The notes beneath the pieces are model-generated. The model saw only the letters and a program-made list of their open reading frames with translations, made no database searches and had not been told where the DNA came from. The position numbers and the translations under genes were made by a program. This document shows, piece by piece, positions 1-9,268 of a stretch of 64,000 nucleotides of DNA (its first letter is position 1; every line of letters starts with the position of its first letter). The DNA comes from Alloalcanivorax venustensis ISO4 (lineage in GTDB: Bacteria; Pseudomonadota; Gammaproteobacteria; Pseudomonadales; Alcanivoracaceae): contig NZ_ARXR01000011.1 in the NCBI RefSeq assembly GCF_015356855.1, forward strand, positions 1 to 64,000, given 5' to 3'.

Positions 1-44
1 CGGTAATCCGCGATGAACCTTTTTTTATGCCTGTAAGACCGGCG

Positions 45-827
45 TCAACCGCAGTTGGGCGTGCGGCCGGCGGACTGCGCCTGCTGGTACAGCGGCATGG
101 CTTCGGGGATGCGCGCCTGCAGGCCCTCGATGCGGGTCTGGTTGCTGGGGTGGGTGGACAGGAACTCCGGCGGTGAACCGCCGCTGTTGGCGGCCATGTT
201 CTGCCACAGGTTGACGCTCTGGCGCGGGTCGAAGCCCGCTTCCGCCATCAGATCCAGGCCGATCACGTCGGCCTCGGCTTCGTGCTTGCGGCTGAACGGC
301 AACTGCACGCCGTACTGGGCGCCGACACCGAGCAGGCCCATCAGCGTCTGCTTCTCGGCGCTGTCGCCGCCGGCCAGGGCGGCCACCAGCTGGGTGCCGG
401 TCTGGGTGGCGTACTGGATCGACATGCGCTCGTTGGAGTGCTGGGCGAGCACATGGCCCACTTCGTGGCCGATCACGGCGGCGAGCTGGTCCTGGTTATC
501 GGCCACTTTCAGCAAGCCGGTGTGCACGCCGATCTTGCCGCCGGGCAGGGCGAAGGCGTTGGCGCTGTCGTCCTCGAATACGGTCACTTCCCACTGCTGG
601 TCGGAATCCACCACGGCGACGATGGCTTCGGCCACGCATTCCACATAGCGGGATTCGGCGGTGCCGGTGACCGTGGGCTGCTGCTCTTTCATTTCGTTGT
701 AGGCCGTGGCGCCCATTTGATCCATTTCCGCGGCCGGCAAAAACAGAAATTGCTGGCGTCCCAGGGGGGAGGTGGCGCAGGCGGTGAGGACCAGGGCCGC
801 CACCACGGGCAGAGACAGGCGTTTCAT
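45..827 (-). CDS. M48 family metalloprotease lipoprotein
   Basis: This is a 260-residue zinc metalloprotease of the M48 (Oma1/BepA/LoiP-like) family, expected on the periplasmic side of a membrane where it would degrade or refold damaged envelope proteins. The N-terminus is a lipoprotein signal with lipobox LTAC (Cys17). The zinc motif HEVGH lies at residues 121-125, and the third ligand is likely the Glu in EADVIGLDLM further on. There is no TPR domain, so it is closer to LoiP/YcaL than to BepA. It is a single gene; its stop is 45 bases from the window edge. Family assignment is firm, substrate unknown. Confidence 0.9.
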   Translation of the reverse strand: MKRLSLPVVAALVLTACATSPLGRQQFLFLPAAEMDQMGATAYNEMKEQQPTVTGTAESRYVECVAEAIVAVVDSDQQWEVTVFEDDSANAFALPGGKIGVHTGLLKVADNQDQLAAVIGHEVGHVLAQHSNERMSIQYATQTGTQLVAALAGGDSAEKQTLMGLLGVGAQYGVQLPFSRKHEAEADVIGLDLMAEAGFDPRQSVNLWQNMAANSGGSPPEFLSTHPSNQTRIEGLQARIPEAMPLYQQAQSAGRTPNCG

Positions 828-972
828 GCTGGAGCTACTCCTTAGTAAAACTGCTCGAAAATCCGTTCACGGCGTTCGCCCACTGATGCGGGGGCACCGG
901 GCGGCCCAGGGTAACCCCGTGTAAGGGGCGCCGCCAGCCAATAATATCAGGATTCCCGACCCGGGCACGCGG

Positions 973-2376
973 TTATGGCGCCGCGCCTTCGGCGGCCAGC
1001 AGCGCCCGTTTACGGTCCTGGCCCCAGTGATAGGCGCCGGCGCCGCCGGCGCGCGGCACCACCCGGTGGCAGGGCACCAGCACGGCGATCCGGTTGGCGG
1101 CCACGGCGCCGCCCACCGCCCGCGCCTGGCTGCCCACGCGGGCGGCGAGGGCGGCGTAGTCACTGGTGGTGCCGGCGGGCACCTCGAGCAGGGCGCGCCA
1201 CACGCGGCGCTGGAAATCGGTGCCGATCAAATGCAGCGGGGTGTGACCGGAAGCCGTGAACAGGCCGGCGATGCGGGCGTCGTCGGTGCGCTCCAGCCGG
1301 CAGGCGGGAAAGCGTTCCGACACCTGGCGTTGTCCGTCGTCCGCGTCGTCGGCGAAGCTCAGCATCACCAGGCCCCGGTCGGACCAGGCCGCCACCAGGC
1401 CTTCGTCGCGGTCGGCCGGACGGGCCCGGGCGAAGGCCCAGTGCAGCGTGCCGCTGAAGGTTTTGTCCTCCGCCGCCACCACCGGCGCGCCGGTGGCCGC
1501 CGACGGTGTCCGTTGGCGGCACCAGTCCGCCAGCGCGCTGGCGATGGCGTCCGGGTTGTCTTCCTGCACATAGTGCAGGCCGCGACCGCAATCGACCACG
1601 TCCAGATGGGGGATGCGCTGGCTGAGCCAGGCCACTCGGGTGCGGCTGAGCACCGCGCCGGGGTGGAACTGCAGCAGCAGCATGGGCTGCGGCATGCGCT
1701 CCAGGCGCTGCTCGATGTCCTGGATGGCGGCCCAGGTCTCGGTGCGCCGGTCGTTGATCGGCAGCTCGCCGGGGAACACCCGGATCGGGTAGCGGCTGCG
1801 CGCGTCCGGAAACGGCGCCCGGTAGGCGGCCAGCACACTGCGCGGCAGCCGGCGCCGGGTGCTGAAGCGCAGCACCACGTCGACGAACAGGTTCTGGCGC
1901 TGCAGCAGCCAGTAGCTCAGCCGCCGCTGCCGGAACGCGAAGAACAGCGGTCGCGCCGCCGGCGGAAACTCGTGCCAGTCGAAGGTGAAGGGGAAGGTTT
2001 CCATGAAACAGAGCGCGCTGACCCGCTCCGGCTGGTGCTGGGCGAGACGAAAGCCGAGCGGCCCGCCCCAGTCGTGCAGCACCAGGGTGATGTCGCTGAG
2101 CTCGAGCGCGCCGACGAATTCGTGCAGGAAGTGATAATGGGTAAGAAAGCGGTAGTCGAGATCCGGTTTGTCGCTTTTGCCGAAACCGATCAGGTCCAGC
2201 GCCACGCAACGGTAGTGGGCCGTCAGCGGCTTGATCACGTTGCGCCACAGGTAGCTGCTGGTGGGGTTGCCGTGCAGGAACAGCAGGGTCGGGCCCTGGC
2301 CCTCGTCGATGTAGTGAAGGCGGTGACCGTCGACGGTCAGGTAGCGCGAAGTGAAGGGGTAATCGGCGAATCCCAT
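973..2376 (-). CDS. Fusion: haloalkane dehalogenase + O6-alkylguanine-DNA alkyltransferase
   Basis: This 467-residue protein joins two enzymes in one frame. Residues 1-290 are an alpha/beta hydrolase of the haloalkane dehalogenase type: HGNPTS (halide-binding Asn37), HDWGG with nucleophile Asp102 and Trp103, candidate acid Glu126 in FMETF, and GLHYVQEDNP with catalytic His268. That half should hydrolyse alkyl halides to alcohols. After a linker of about 15-20 residues, residues 305-467 are an Ada/MGMT domain. It has a degenerate N-terminal part, then the DNA-binding helix with Arg419 in RAVGGAVAANR and the acceptor Cys436 in PCHRVV, which would take alkyl groups from O6-alkylguanine. Both halves keep their catalytic residues and no stop or start separates them. 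It is divergent from the SET gene at 2421. The domain calls are firm; joint function is inference. Confidence 0.9.
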   Translation of the reverse strand: MGFADYPFTSRYLTVDGHRLHYIDEGQGPTLLFLHGNPTSSYLWRNVIKPLTAHYRCVALDLIGFGKSDKPDLDYRFLTHYHFLHEFVGALELSDITLVLHDWGGPLGFRLAQHQPERVSALCFMETFPFTFDWHEFPPAARPLFFAFRQRRLSYWLLQRQNLFVDVVLRFSTRRRLPRSVLAAYRAPFPDARSRYPIRVFPGELPINDRRTETWAAIQDIEQRLERMPQPMLLLQFHPGAVLSRTRVAWLSQRIPHLDVVDCGRGLHYVQEDNPDAIASALADWCRQRTPSAATGAPVVAAEDKTFSGTLHWAFARARPADRDEGLVAAWSDRGLVMLSFADDADDGQRQVSERFPACRLERTDDARIAGLFTASGHTPLHLIGTDFQRRVWRALLEVPAGTTSDYAALAARVGSQARAVGGAVAANRIAVLVPCHRVVPRAGGAGAYHWGQDRKRALLAAEGAAP

Positions 2377-2420
2377 GCCATGCGTCCGGGCGGCTTTTCT
2401 GGCAAGATGCCACGGCCCCG

Positions 2421-2768
2421 ATGACTACTGCAAGCGTGAACGGTATGGATAAACCCTTTGTGCGCAAGGATCTGGTGGAAGTGAAGGAAAGCCCGGTGCA
2501 CGGCCGCGGCCTGTTCGCGCGGGCGCCGATTTCCCGCGACACCGTGCTGGGTGTATTGAAGACACAAGCCGCCAAGGGCGACGGCCCCTACGTGCTGTGG
2601 CTCGACGACGAAGGCAAGGAACGCTACCGCGTGCTTTGCGATCTGCGTTTCATCAACCACGCCAAGAAACCCAATGTGGCTTACTACGACGACCTGACCG
2701 TGGTGGCGCTGAAGAACATCAAGGCCGGCCAGGAGTTGCTGCACGACTACGGCGACGACTGGGCCTAG
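2421..2768 (+). CDS. Small SET domain protein
   Basis: This 115-residue protein is almost entirely a SET domain: the start motif HGRGLFAR, the RFINHAKKPN stretch (equivalent of the RFxNHxxxPN cofactor motif) and the closing GQELLHDYGDDW are all present. SET proteins transfer methyl groups from S-adenosylmethionine to lysine; the bacterial target is unknown. An alternative ATG at 2445 gives MDKPFV and may be the real start, since neither candidate has a clear ribosome binding site. The first start lies only 44 bases from the divergent dehalogenase fusion. Confidence 0.8.
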   Translation: MTTASVNGMDKPFVRKDLVEVKESPVHGRGLFARAPISRDTVLGVLKTQAAKGDGPYVLWLDDEGKERYRVLCDLRFINHAKKPNVAYYDDLTVVALKNIKAGQELLHDYGDDWA

Positions 2769-2780
2769 CGCCGGTTCACA

Positions 2781-3494
2781 CTAGAACGGCGCCGGGGAAT
2801 AGAACTCCCGCCACAGACCGGTACACGGATGGTTGAACGCCAGACGTTCGGCGTGCAGTAATAAACGGTCGCTGCGGTTGAGAATCTCCGAAGGCGCGTA
2901 CAGGTCGCAGCCGAGAATCGGATGGCCTATCTCACGGCAATGAATGCGCAGCTGGTGGGTGCGGCCGGTGACCGGACGCAGGGCCAGCCGGGTGGCGTCG
3001 CGGTCCGGGTAGCGCGCCAGCACCCGCCAGTGGGTGAGGGCGGGCTTGCCGGTGTCGAAGCACACCTTTTGCAGCGGGCGGTTGGGCCAGTCGGCGATCA
3101 ACGGTAACGTCACCTCGCCGCTGTCCTCGGCCACCTGCCCGGCGACCACCGCCTGATACCGCTTTTCCACCTGACGCTTCTGAAACGCGCGGCTGAGATT
3201 GCTTTGCGCCCGCCGGTGCAGGGCCAGCACCATCAGGCCGGAGGTATCCAGGTCGAGCCGGTGCACCAGACGCAGATCCGGGTAATCCTGCTTCAAACGG
3301 CGGGTGACGCAGTCGCTGTTCTCCGGCGCGCGGCCGGGCACGCTGAGCAGGAACGCCGGCTTGTTGATCACCAGGATGTCGTCGTCCCGGTGGATCACGC
3401 CGATCGCTTCCCGGCATTCGGGCACCAGGTAGCGCGGCGGTTGCTCCGCGCGGGTCAGCCGCCGCCGGCCCGGTTCAACCCCAGACCACGTCAT
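2781..3494 (-). CDS. rluA: RluA-family 23S rRNA/tRNA pseudouridine synthase
   Basis: A 237-residue pseudouridine synthase of the RluA family. It has the INKPAFLLSVPGR segment, the catalytic HRLDLDTSG motif (Asp81) and the substrate-side GRTHQLRIH and HPILGCDLYA stretches. The SVPGR and DWPNRPxQKVC segments resemble E. coli RluA, which modifies 23S rRNA U746 and tRNA U32, more than RluC or RluD. The displayed start overlaps the 3' end of lon by 20 bases; homology begins around residue 30, so a later start is possible. There is no S4 domain, as expected for RluA. Confidence 0.85.
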   Translation of the reverse strand: MTWSGVEPGRRRLTRAEQPPRYLVPECREAIGVIHRDDDILVINKPAFLLSVPGRAPENSDCVTRRLKQDYPDLRLVHRLDLDTSGLMVLALHRRAQSNLSRAFQKRQVEKRYQAVVAGQVAEDSGEVTLPLIADWPNRPLQKVCFDTGKPALTHWRVLARYPDRDATRLALRPVTGRTHQLRIHCREIGHPILGCDLYAPSEILNRSDRLLLHAERLAFNHPCTGLWREFYSPAPF

Positions 3495-5853
3495 GCACGT
3501 CCTGGTAGCGCTGCGCGAAGTGCACCGTCATGCCGTCCTTGATGTAGTCGGGCAGCTCCTGGTAATCCCGCTCGCAGGCCTTGGGCAGAATCAGCTCGCG
3601 GATACCGGCGCGCCGGGCGGCGATCACCTTTTCGCGGATGCCGCCCACCGCCAGAACCTGGCCGGTCAGCGTCAGCTCGCCGGTCATCGCCAGCTTGCGC
3701 GGCAGCCGCTTGCCGGTGGCCAGGGACACCAGCGCGGTGGCCATGGTGACGCCGGCGCTGGGGCCGTCCTTGGGCGTGGCGCCCTCGGGCACGTGCAGAT
3801 GCACGAAGGACTCGTCGAACCAATCCTCGTCGACGCCGAACGTCTTGAGATGCCCGGCCACATAGCTGTAGGCGATCTCGGCGGATTCCTTCATCACATC
3901 GCCGAGCTGGCCGGTCTGCTTGAAGCCGCGCCGTTGGCTGTGCACCCGGCTTGCTTCCACCGACAGGGTGGCGCCGCCCATGGCGGTCCAGGCCAGACCG
4001 GTGACCACGCCCACGCCGCGCTGGGCTTTCTCTTTCTGGAAGTAGGGCTGGCCGAGGAAATCCTCCAGATTCTTACCGGTGATGCTGATCTTCTTCTCGC
4101 CTGAGAGCAGCCGCACCGCCGCCTTGCGGATGATCTTGTTCAGCTGCTTTTCCAGGTTGCGGACGCCGGCCTCGCGGGCGTAGCCGTCGGCGATCTGGCG
4201 CAGCACGCTGTCGCTGATCTTCAGCTGCGACGGTTTCACGCCGGCCCGCTCCAGGGCGCGCGGCCACAGATGGTCGCGGGCGATCTCCACTTTCTCTTCG
4301 GTGATGTAGCCGCTCAGCCGGATGGTTTCCATGCGGTCCAGCAGCGGGCCGGGAATCGAATCCAGCGTGTTGGCGGTGCACACGAACAGGCAGTGGCTCA
4401 GATCGAGCCGCTGGTCCAGATAGTGATCCAGGAAATCCTGGTTCTGTTCCGGGTCCAGCACTTCCAGCAGAGCCGACGCCGGGTCGCCCTGGAAGGACTG
4501 GCCCAGTTTGTCGATCTCATCCAGCATGATCACCGGGTTGCTGGTGCCGGCGTCCTTGAGCGCCTGGGTGAGCTTGCCCGGCATGGCGCCGATGTAGGTG
4601 CGGCGGTGGCCTTTGATCTCCGCCTCGTCGCGCATGCCGCCCAGGCTGAGACGGTAGAACTCCCGCCCCAGGGCTTCACCGATGGACTTTCCGATGCTGG
4701 TCTTGCCCACGCCGGGTGGCCCCACCAGCAGCAGAATCGAGCCTTTCACCTCGCCGCGCATGGCGCCCACGGCCAGGAACTCGACAATGCGGTCCTTCAC
4801 GTCGTTGAGGCCGCTGTGGTGCTCCTCCAGCGTCCGGCGCGCGTGGCCCAGGTCGAGGTTGTCCTCGGAGTACTGGCCCCAGGGCACGCTGGTCAGCCAG
4901 TCCAGATAATTGCGGGTCACCGCGTATTCCGGCGAGCCGGATTCCAGCACGTTGAACTTGCGCAGCTCCTCTTCGAAGCGCCGGGTCACCGCCTCGGGCG
5001 GGTTCAACGCCTCAAGCCGCTCGCGGAATTCGTCGGCGTCGGCGGTGCGGTCGTCTTTCTCCAGGCCCAGCTCCCGCTGGATCACCTTGAGCTGCTCCTT
5101 GAGGAAGAATTCGCGCTGGTGCTTGCTGATCTTTTCGTTCACTTCCTCGCGAATCTGGTTCTGCAGGCGCGCCACTTCCACTTCTTTCTTGACCAGTGTC
5201 AGCACGCGCTCCATACGTGTTTTCAAGGACACGGTTTCCAGAATGCCCTGCAACTCGTCGCCGCTGGCGCTGGTCAAGGAGGCGGCGAAATCGGTCAGCG
5301 GCGAGGGATCACGGGGCGAAAAGTTCTGCAGGTAGTGCTTGAGCCCTTCGTTGTACAAGGGGTTGAGGGGCAGCAGTTCCTTGATGGTGTTGATGATCGC
5401 CATGCCGTAGGCGCGCAGGCTGTCGTCCAGCTCATCGCGGGAAGTGGGGTAGGTCACTTCCGCCATGAACGGGCGCTTGCGGCTCAGATAGCCCTGCACG
5501 CGGAAACGGGCCAGGCCCTGGGCCACCACCTGCAGCTGCTGGTCTTCATGATTGACCGCGTGCACCTTGACCAGGCAGCCGTACTCGGGGAAATCCTCCA
5601 CGCTCACGTCATCCGGGTCCCGGTCGCCGATGTAGATCAGGCCGAGCGCGTGGTGCGGGGTTTGCCCGACGCGCTCCAGGGTGGCGCGCCACTGCTCCTG
5701 GTCCAGCAGCAGCGGCTGCACCAGACCGGGCATGAACGGACGGTCCCGGACCGGGATCAAATACACCCGTTGCGGCAGATTCTGATCGGGCAGCGCCAGG
5801 GCGCCCTGCGGAGTTCCTTCGTCAACCGTGGTTTGATGTTCTTCCTGACTCAT
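3475..5853 (-). CDS. lon: ATP-dependent protease Lon
   Basis: A full-length 792-residue Lon, the cytosolic AAA+ protease that degrades misfolded and regulatory proteins. It has the N-terminal LON substrate-binding domain (about residues 25-225), a coiled linker, an AAA+ ATPase with Walker A GPPGVGKTS, and the C-terminal protease with Ser699 in KDGPSAGVTM and Lys742 in GGIREKV. The 43-residue Ser-Lys spacing matches E. coli Lon. The N-terminus (IPVRDRPFMPGLVQPL) is the divergent type found in second Lon copies of gammaproteobacteria, so this need not be the only Lon in the cell. Confidence 0.95.
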   Translation of the reverse strand: MSQEEHQTTVDEGTPQGALALPDQNLPQRVYLIPVRDRPFMPGLVQPLLLDQEQWRATLERVGQTPHHALGLIYIGDRDPDDVSVEDFPEYGCLVKVHAVNHEDQQLQVVAQGLARFRVQGYLSRKRPFMAEVTYPTSRDELDDSLRAYGMAIINTIKELLPLNPLYNEGLKHYLQNFSPRDPSPLTDFAASLTSASGDELQGILETVSLKTRMERVLTLVKKEVEVARLQNQIREEVNEKISKHQREFFLKEQLKVIQRELGLEKDDRTADADEFRERLEALNPPEAVTRRFEEELRKFNVLESGSPEYAVTRNYLDWLTSVPWGQYSEDNLDLGHARRTLEEHHSGLNDVKDRIVEFLAVGAMRGEVKGSILLLVGPPGVGKTSIGKSIGEALGREFYRLSLGGMRDEAEIKGHRRTYIGAMPGKLTQALKDAGTSNPVIMLDEIDKLGQSFQGDPASALLEVLDPEQNQDFLDHYLDQRLDLSHCLFVCTANTLDSIPGPLLDRMETIRLSGYITEEKVEIARDHLWPRALERAGVKPSQLKISDSVLRQIADGYAREAGVRNLEKQLNKIIRKAAVRLLSGEKKISITGKNLEDFLGQPYFQKEKAQRGVGVVTGLAWTAMGGATLSVEASRVHSQRRGFKQTGQLGDVMKESAEIAYSYVAGHLKTFGVDEDWFDESFVHLHVPEGATPKDGPSAGVTMATALVSLATGKRLPRKLAMTGELTLTGQVLAVGGIREKVIAARRAGIRELILPKACERDYQELPDYIKDGMTVHFAQRYQDVHDVVWG

Positions 5854-5916
5854 GGGCTCGACTCACTGCAAAGCTGAAAACAACCTGACTCTAAGGTGGC
5901 GCCAGTGAGCCGCTTT

Positions 5917-6579
5917 TCAATCCCGGTCGACGATCAGAAGATCGGCGCTCAACGCGCGCGGCGTCTGGGTGCGGCGCTCCACCACGCGGGCGTTGAAACG
6001 GGCCTGGCAGCGCTCGGCCAGATCATAGAACGGCGACCGCCCGGGGTCGGCGATGATGACCCGCTTCACGTCCTGGTCCAGGGCGCGCCGGATCAGATTG
6101 AACAGCACCGGTGTGAGCTCATCCCAGAAACAGATGTCCGCGCCGGTGATCATATCCACGTCGGCGAGGCGCTGCTTGGTAAGGCGCTCGAAGCGGCAAC
6201 GCAGGGTGTCCACCTGAACCCGGTTGATGGCGGCGTGCAGATCCAGGTAGGGGAACACGTCCGCGTCCGCGTCCACGGCGGTGACCCGGCAACGGAAACG
6301 CTTGGCGGCGAAAATCGCCAGCGGCCCCCAGCCACAGCCGATGTCCATCAGGTGGCTGTCGGCGGTGAGCCGGAGCGGGCCTTTTTCCCGGGTCAGCTGG
6401 TCCATGATCAGAAAGCTGGAGTTCCACACCTTGTTGCCGTGGATGGTGGGCACGTGGTTGGCGCGTTTCAGCTTTCTGATTTCACGGTGGCCGCTGCGCA
6501 GCAACGTCAGGCCGCGGGTGTGAACCGTGTGTGCTTCACCGCGTTTGATACGCGGGGGCTGGGGTGTATCAAGGGGCAT
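5917..6579 (-). CDS. Class I SAM-dependent methyltransferase
   Basis: A roughly 220-residue methyltransferase. The cofactor-binding motif I is MDIGCGWGPLAIFAAK, followed by an acidic motif II (VTAVDADADV) and a motif IV-like GADICFWDE. The overall pattern resembles the nicotinamide N-methyltransferase-like/lysine methyltransferase superfamily and also fits small-molecule enzymes. I chose the ATG giving MPLDTPQ; a GTG 36 bases upstream would add MFALPLSAPENS. It stands alone between lon and a lipoprotein hydrolase. The substrate cannot be told from sequence. Confidence 0.75.
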   Translation of the reverse strand: MPLDTPQPPRIKRGEAHTVHTRGLTLLRSGHREIRKLKRANHVPTIHGNKVWNSSFLIMDQLTREKGPLRLTADSHLMDIGCGWGPLAIFAAKRFRCRVTAVDADADVFPYLDLHAAINRVQVDTLRCRFERLTKQRLADVDMITGADICFWDELTPVLFNLIRRALDQDVKRVIIADPGRSPFYDLAERCQARFNARVVERRTQTPRALSADLLIVDRD

Positions 6580-6661
6580 GGAGTTTTCCGGCGCCGAAAG
6601 GGGAAGCGCAAACACTACGGCGGCGCGGCCGGCGGTTCAAGGCCGGCGCGCCGCCTCCGGT

Positions 6662-7606
6662 TCAGCCGTCGATGTCCTGCCAGAAGGCGCGGAACGCTTC
6701 GGCGCTCTCTTCCGGGGCTTCCGCCATCGGCACATGGCCGACGCCTTCGAGGATCACCGCGCGGCTGTTAGGCAGCTCGCGCTGGAACACCTCCACATTG
6801 TCGACGCCCAGCAGGGCGTCCTCGCGGCCCCACAGAATCAGCGTCGAGGTTTTGATTTCCGGCAGCACGCCGCGCCCCTGCAGGCGCATGGCCGGGTCCA
6901 GATTGATGTCCTGCCACACCTTTTCCGCCACGTCCGCGTTGGCGGCTTTCTCCTCGCCCATCAGCGTGATGGCGAAATCGGGAATGCCCACGGAGCGTTC
7001 GCTGGCCCAGTCCAGGGTGGTGCGGAAATCCTCGGCGCTGTGCGGAATCAGCGGGTTGCTGTCCGACTGCTCCAGCACATTGAGAAATTCCGGTGTCTGC
7101 AGGGTGATGCCGGCGGCATCCACCAGGCCCAGGGAGCGGAGCCGGTCCGGCTGGCCCCGGGCCATCTCGATGGCGATGGCGCCGCCCATGGAGTTGCCGG
7201 CCACGTGGGCGCGCTCCACCTGCAGGGCGTCGAGCAGGCGGAACAGGCGCTCGGCCTGCTCACTGATACCGTAATCCATGTTGGTGGTGCGCGGCTCGGT
7301 GTTGCCGTGGCCGGGCAGGTCGGGAATCACGAAACGGTAGTCGCCTTCCAGTTCGTTGGCGAAGCGCACCCAGTTGCGCGAATCGGCGCCGAAGCCGTGG
7401 ATCAGCAGCACCGCCGGGGCCTGGTCGGCGTCGCTGGATTGCAGCACCCGCCAGCGCAGGCCGTCGTCGGTGGAGACGGTGTGCTCTTCGAGCCCGGCGC
7501 GCCATTTTTCAAAATCCATTCCCTGGTGGTAAACCCACCGCTGGCTGCTTTCGCAGCCGGCCAGCAGCACCAGCGTCGCCGCCAGCATTAACAGTCGGAT
7601 GGCCAT
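6662..7606 (-). CDS. Alpha/beta hydrolase lipoprotein
   Basis: A 314-residue alpha/beta hydrolase anchored as a lipoprotein: the signal peptide ends in lipobox LLAGC with Cys18. HGFGADSRNW forms the oxyanion region, GNSMGG carries nucleophile Ser139, WGREDALLG holds the probable acid, and GVGHVPMAE the catalytic His near the C-terminus. It resembles esterases/lipases and meta-cleavage hydrolases. It is probably an envelope esterase, but the substrate is unknown. Confidence 0.85.
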   Translation of the reverse strand: MAIRLLMLAATLVLLAGCESSQRWVYHQGMDFEKWRAGLEEHTVSTDDGLRWRVLQSSDADQAPAVLLIHGFGADSRNWVRFANELEGDYRFVIPDLPGHGNTEPRTTNMDYGISEQAERLFRLLDALQVERAHVAGNSMGGAIAIEMARGQPDRLRSLGLVDAAGITLQTPEFLNVLEQSDSNPLIPHSAEDFRTTLDWASERSVGIPDFAITLMGEEKAANADVAEKVWQDINLDPAMRLQGRGVLPEIKTSTLILWGREDALLGVDNVEVFQRELPNSRAVILEGVGHVPMAEAPEESAEAFRAFWQDIDG

Positions 7607-7701
7607 TCCGTTTCCTCCGGGTTGTTATTGTTCCGTTCAAGACGGAAAGTCAGCTTAGTTGCTCGGTTTCCGTTTGGCACCACCGTGAAGGTCAAATATT
7701 G

Positions 7702-8550
7702 TTAGCGCGACTTCAGATTCCAGATGCCGGCGCCAATGATCAACAGGGTGCCGAGCACCGTGGACAGCACCAGGGTCTCGCCCCAGAACAGCCAGCCCAG
7801 AAAGGCCGCCCACACCACCGCGGAGTAGTTGTACACGCCCACCTGGCCGGGGCGGGCCAGCTGGTAGGCGGTGGTCATGGCGAACTGCCCGGCGATCGCC
7901 ACGCTGCCGATCGCCAGCAACCAGAGCATTTCGGTGCCGGTGGGCATCTGCTGCACGCGCAGCAGCAATAGCGCCGACAGCAGGGTGGCGAACAGGGAGA
8001 AGTAGAACACCACCCGGTGCGGGGGTTCGCTGGCCGCCATGCGCCGGATGCTCACCTTGGCCACGCTCATGATCGCGGCGCCGGCCAGAGCCACCAGCAT
8101 CACCGGATCCACCACGCCCTCATCGGCGCGCAGGATGACGCCGACGCCGACAAAGCCGAGTACAATCGCCGCCCAGGTGTGCCCGCTGATACGGTCGTTC
8201 AGCCACAGCCAGGCCACCAGCGGCAGAAAGAAGGGCACCGTCATCTTCACCAGCACCGCTTCCGCCAGCGGAATATGGGCGATGGTGAAAAAGAAGCAGA
8301 ACATGGCGGTGACGCCGGTGAAGCCGCGGATAAAGTGCAGCCGCAGGTGGCTGGTGCGCAAATCGCGGATACCGCCACTGGCCACCAGCACCGGCAACAG
8401 CACCGCCAGGCCGATCAGATTACGACCGAACACGATCATTTCTACCGGCAGAGTGTCGGCGAGATGCTTGATCATCGCCGCCATGACCGCCAGCAGACCT
8501 TCGCCCAGCACCAGCAGAAGCGCGCCTTTAAAAGGCTGGTCCGGCTTCAC
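7702..8550 (-). CDS. EamA/DMT family transporter
   Basis: A 282-residue inner-membrane protein with ten predicted hydrophobic segments in two repeated EamA halves (for example GALLLVLGEGLLAVMAAMIKH and AALLGW-type repeats). It belongs to the drug/metabolite transporter superfamily, which exports amino acids, metabolites or drugs. It stands alone between two hydrolase-type genes, so context does not suggest a substrate. Confidence 0.85.
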   Translation of the reverse strand: MKPDQPFKGALLLVLGEGLLAVMAAMIKHLADTLPVEMIVFGRNLIGLAVLLPVLVASGGIRDLRTSHLRLHFIRGFTGVTAMFCFFFTIAHIPLAEAVLVKMTVPFFLPLVAWLWLNDRISGHTWAAIVLGFVGVGVILRADEGVVDPVMLVALAGAAIMSVAKVSIRRMAASEPPHRVVFYFSLFATLLSALLLLRVQQMPTGTEMLWLLAIGSVAIAGQFAMTTAYQLARPGQVGVYNYSAVVWAAFLGWLFWGETLVLSTVLGTLLIIGAGIWNLKSR

Positions 8551-8693
8551 CGCCGGCTACCACGACAGGCGCGGTGGCGGCTAACGTTGATCATCGCCAT
8601 GGGAGCGTCATCATAGAGGGCGTCCAACGCCGTGGGTGGGGGCGGCATTCTAACGTCGGCGCCTCGTCCTGGCCATTTTTGAAGGGAGGACGC

Positions 8694-9197
8694 ATGCGTT
8701 GTTTTATCGGTATTCCGGTGCCGCCGGCGCTGGCGGCGACACTCACCGCCAACCCGGTCCCGCCGACGGCGCGGCCGGTGCCGGCGGCCAATCTGCATCT
8801 GACGCTGGCGTTTCTCGGCGAGCGCTCGCGATCGCAACTGGAGCCGTTGCTGCCGCCGCTGAAGAACGCCCTGGCGCGGTTGCCGGCCTTTACCGTCACG
8901 CTCAGCACCCTGGACGTCTTTCCCGAACCCGGGGCGCGCATCTGGGCCGCCCACGCGCGCCGGGAACCGGCGCTGCTCGACCTGCACCGCCAGATTTGGG
9001 ACCTGCTCGGCCAGGCCGGCATCGACGCCGAGCCCCGCCAATTCCTTCCCCACGTAACCCTGGCCCGCGCCGCCGCTCCCCTGCAGGCGGAGCCTGCGCC
9101 CGGGCCCTGGGTCCTCCCGGTAAATTCGGTGATGCTCTATGAGAGCCCCCCGGACGGCTACTATCGGGTGTTACAGGACTGGCGACTAAAAGATTAG
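8694..9197 (+). CDS. thpR: RNA 2',3'-cyclic phosphodiesterase ThpR (LigT)
   Basis: A 167-residue 2H phosphoesterase. The two signature motifs are present: HLTL at residue 35 and HVTL in the C-terminal half. The family opens 2',3'-cyclic phosphates on RNA and can ligate tRNA halves in vitro. I take the ATG at 8694 because it sits six bases after a good ribosome binding site (GGGAGGA, 8684-8690) and starts with the family's MRCFIGIP. Reading further upstream adds 40 unrelated residues. It converges on the anti-sigma gene. Confidence 0.9.
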   Translation: MRCFIGIPVPPALAATLTANPVPPTARPVPAANLHLTLAFLGERSRSQLEPLLPPLKNALARLPAFTVTLSTLDVFPEPGARIWAAHARREPALLDLHRQIWDLLGQAGIDAEPRQFLPHVTLARAAAPLQAEPAPGPWVLPVNSVMLYESPPDGYYRVLQDWRLKD

Positions 9198-9268
9198 CGA
9201 GCTCTACCACCACTTCAGCTACGGAGCACTTTTTGTGCGAGCGGGGCCCGCTCCCACCAAGGCCGCAT

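Noticed and set aside
9232-9258. Third REP element between thpR and the anti-sigma gene
   Set aside because: GAGCGGGGCCCGCTC resembles the REP core, but it lacks the GCCCGCGAAAGG half; it could equally be a simple hairpin.
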